From NCBI GenBank assembly GCA_031277795.1, contig JAITLQ010000015.1:1-64000 (forward strand): a DNA stretch of 64,000 nucleotides, given 5' to 3'. The first letter of the stretch is position 1; the number at the start of each line of letters is the position of its first letter. Positions 62,835-64,000 of the stretch are shown in pieces. Below the pieces are notes generated by a model that worked only from the letters and a program-made list of their open reading frames with translations, was not told the origin of the DNA and did not search any database. The position numbers and the translations under genes were made by a program. This DNA is from Arthrobacter sp. (GTDB lineage Bacteria; Actinomycetota; Actinomycetes; Actinomycetales; Micrococcaceae).

Positions 62835-64000
62835 ATGCCCTCCGCCGCGCCCGCCGCAGCCACACCGTCACCCCTGGAGCCGAGCGCCTCGGCGGCCTCC
62901 GGCGCCGGAACCGCCACCCCGCGTCAGCGCCAATCGGTGCTGCGCACCCTGCGCACGCCCCGCTGGCTCGCGACCGAGCTGCTGGCCGGGCTCGTCGTGG
63001 CGATCGCGCTCATCCCGGAGGCCATCGCGTTTTCGGTCATCGCCGGCGTTGACCCGCGCGTGGGGCTCTTCGCCTCCTTCACCATGGCGGTGACGATCGC
63101 GATCGTCGGCGGGCGCCCGGCCATGATTTCCGCGGCCACCGGAGCGGTGGCGCTCGTCATCGCGCCGCTCGTGAAGAGCCACGGCACCGACTACTTCGTG
63201 GCCGCCGTGATCCTGGCGGGACTCATCCAGGTGGTGCTCGCGCTGGCCGGGATCACCAAGCTCATGCGCTTCATCCCGCGCTCGGTCATGGTCGGCTTCG
63301 TCAACGCGTTGGCCATCCTCATCTTCGTGGCGCAGGTGCCGGAGCTGATCGGCGTCCCGTGGCTCGTGTACCCGCTCGCCGCCGCCGCGCTGCTCATCGT
63401 GTTTGGCCTGCCCAAGCTGACCACCGCTGTTCCCGCGCCGCTCGTCGCCATCGTTCTGCTCACGGCCGTGACGATCTGGGCCGGCTGGGACGTCCCGACG
63501 GTGGCCGACAAAGGCACGCTGCCGGACTCGCTGCCCGGCCTGTTCCTCCCGAACGTCCCGCTGAGCTGGGAGACGCTGCGCATCGTCGCCCCGTTCTCCC
63601 TCGGGATGGCGCTCGTGGGCCTCATGGAATCCCTCATGACGGCGCAGCTCGTGGACGACATCACGGACACCCGCTCCAACAAGCGCCGCGAGGCCTGGGG
63701 CCAGGGCGTCGCCAACGTGGTGACCGGGTTCTTCGGCGGCATGGGCGGCTGCGCCATGATCGGGCAGACCACCATCAACGTGAAGGTCTCCGGCGCTCGC
63801 ACGCGCATCTCCACCTTCGTGGCCGGCGCCGCCCTGCTCGTGCTGGTCGTGGCGCTGGGCGATCTCGTGGGCCGGATCCCGATGGCCGTCCTGGTGGCCA
63901 TCATGATCTTCGTCTGCTGGGCCACCTTCGATTGGCACAGCATCCGCCCCACCACGCTGCGCACCCTGCCGCGCTCGGAGACCGCCGTCATGGTGGTCAC
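62835..64000 (+). CDS. SulP-family anion transporter (5' part)
   Basis: Open from ATG 62835 to the window end (388 codons seen). CAGGAG precedes the start. After a Pro/Ala/Ser-rich N-terminal tail of about 45 residues, the sequence is a SulP/SLC26-type membrane domain: ELLAGLVVAIALIPEAIAFS, VGLFASFTMAVTIAIVGGRP, MISAATGAVALVIAPLV and GFFGGMGGCAMIGQTTINVK. The N-terminal half binds the anion in this family (sulfate, bicarbonate or dicarboxylate). Whether a C-terminal STAS domain follows cannot be seen. Confidence 0.92.
   Translation, partial: MPSAAPAAATPSPLEPSASAASGAGTATPRQRQSVLRTLRTPRWLATELLAGLVVAIALIPEAIAFSVIAGVDPRVGLFASFTMAVTIAIVGGRPAMISAATGAVALVIAPLVKSHGTDYFVAAVILAGLIQVVLALAGITKLMRFIPRSVMVGFVNALAILIFVAQVPELIGVPWLVYPLAAAALLIVFGLPKLTTAVPAPLVAIVLLTAVTIWAGWDVPTVADKGTLPDSLPGLFLPNVPLSWETLRIVAPFSLGMALVGLMESLMTAQLVDDITDTRSNKRREAWGQGVANVVTGFFGGMGGCAMIGQTTINVKVSGARTRISTFVAGAALLVLVVALGDLVGRIPMAVLVAIMIFVCWATFDWHSIRPTTLRTLPRSETAVMVV

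Overview
The window is high-GC DNA (roughly 70 percent G+C) with dense, often overlapping genes. It has a homodimeric-type pyruvate dehydrogenase E1 (AceE), an actinobacterial cytochrome c oxidase subunit IV, a DUF222/HNH protein and several apparently leaderless genes. Together these point to an actinomycete, most likely of the order Micrococcales; the genus cannot be fixed from the sequence alone. No rRNA, tRNA, CRISPR array, transposase or phage gene was seen.

Region 1 (1-23.5 kb) is a purine-ring and glyoxylate catabolic island placed just after the 3' end of aceE. It carries an OHCU decarboxylase/HIU hydrolase fusion, uricase and a urate/xanthine-type permease (urate to S-allantoin). Next come an IclR-family regulator, malic enzyme, malate synthase, a citrate-lyase-like protein, S-ureidoglycine aminohydrolase, a racemase and an NCS1 allantoin-type permease. 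The operon hyi-garR-gcl-glxK-allB closes the island. Glyoxylate can therefore leave by two routes: condensation with acetyl-CoA to malate and on to pyruvate, or Gcl/GarR/GlxK to phosphoglycerate. A 15-bp IclR-like operator recurs at the main promoters. At three of them it lies 44-46 bp downstream of a CRP/GlxR-like GTGA-N6-TCAC element, which suggests coordinate control by inducer and carbon status. Allantoate amidohydrolase and ureidoglycolate-cleaving enzymes are not in the window.

Region 2 (23.5-41.5 kb) is a mosaic of accessory genes: a membrane-anchored hypothetical, a Tat/lipoprotein berberine-type FAD oxidase, a zinc-finger/HTH plus helical-repeat gene pair, an MFS gene split by an in-frame TAG, a DUF222-HNH protein holding a 22-unit hexanucleotide repeat, a serine hydrolase with a missing N-terminus, an ABM monooxygenase overlapping ctaF tail to tail, an OhrR-like MarR regulator, a divergent ArsR/MFS pair, a DUF805 protein, a GNAT enzyme, a Bcp peroxiredoxin and a large HTH protein.

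Region 3 (41.6-48.2 kb) is the most interesting block. It is a tightly coupled operon of a Ycf46-type AAA ATPase, a DUF1257 (Ycf35) protein, a DUF2997 protein, a membrane protein with a helix-hairpin-helix tail, an NrdG-like radical SAM protein, a long class III CoA-transferase-like protein and a MerR/GyrI-like regulator. I know of no defined function for this combination.

Region 4 (48.4-64 kb) has a heterodimeric ABC exporter with one degenerate ATP site, an LtrA protein, a pentapeptide-repeat protein, a CPBP protease, an MFS transporter, YCII and GNAT proteins, a thiolase, a DapA-like lyase, a methyltransferase, an SRPBCC protein and the 5' part of a SulP transporter. Intergenic DNA throughout holds strong hairpins and many copies of the decamer GCCGTCGTGC.
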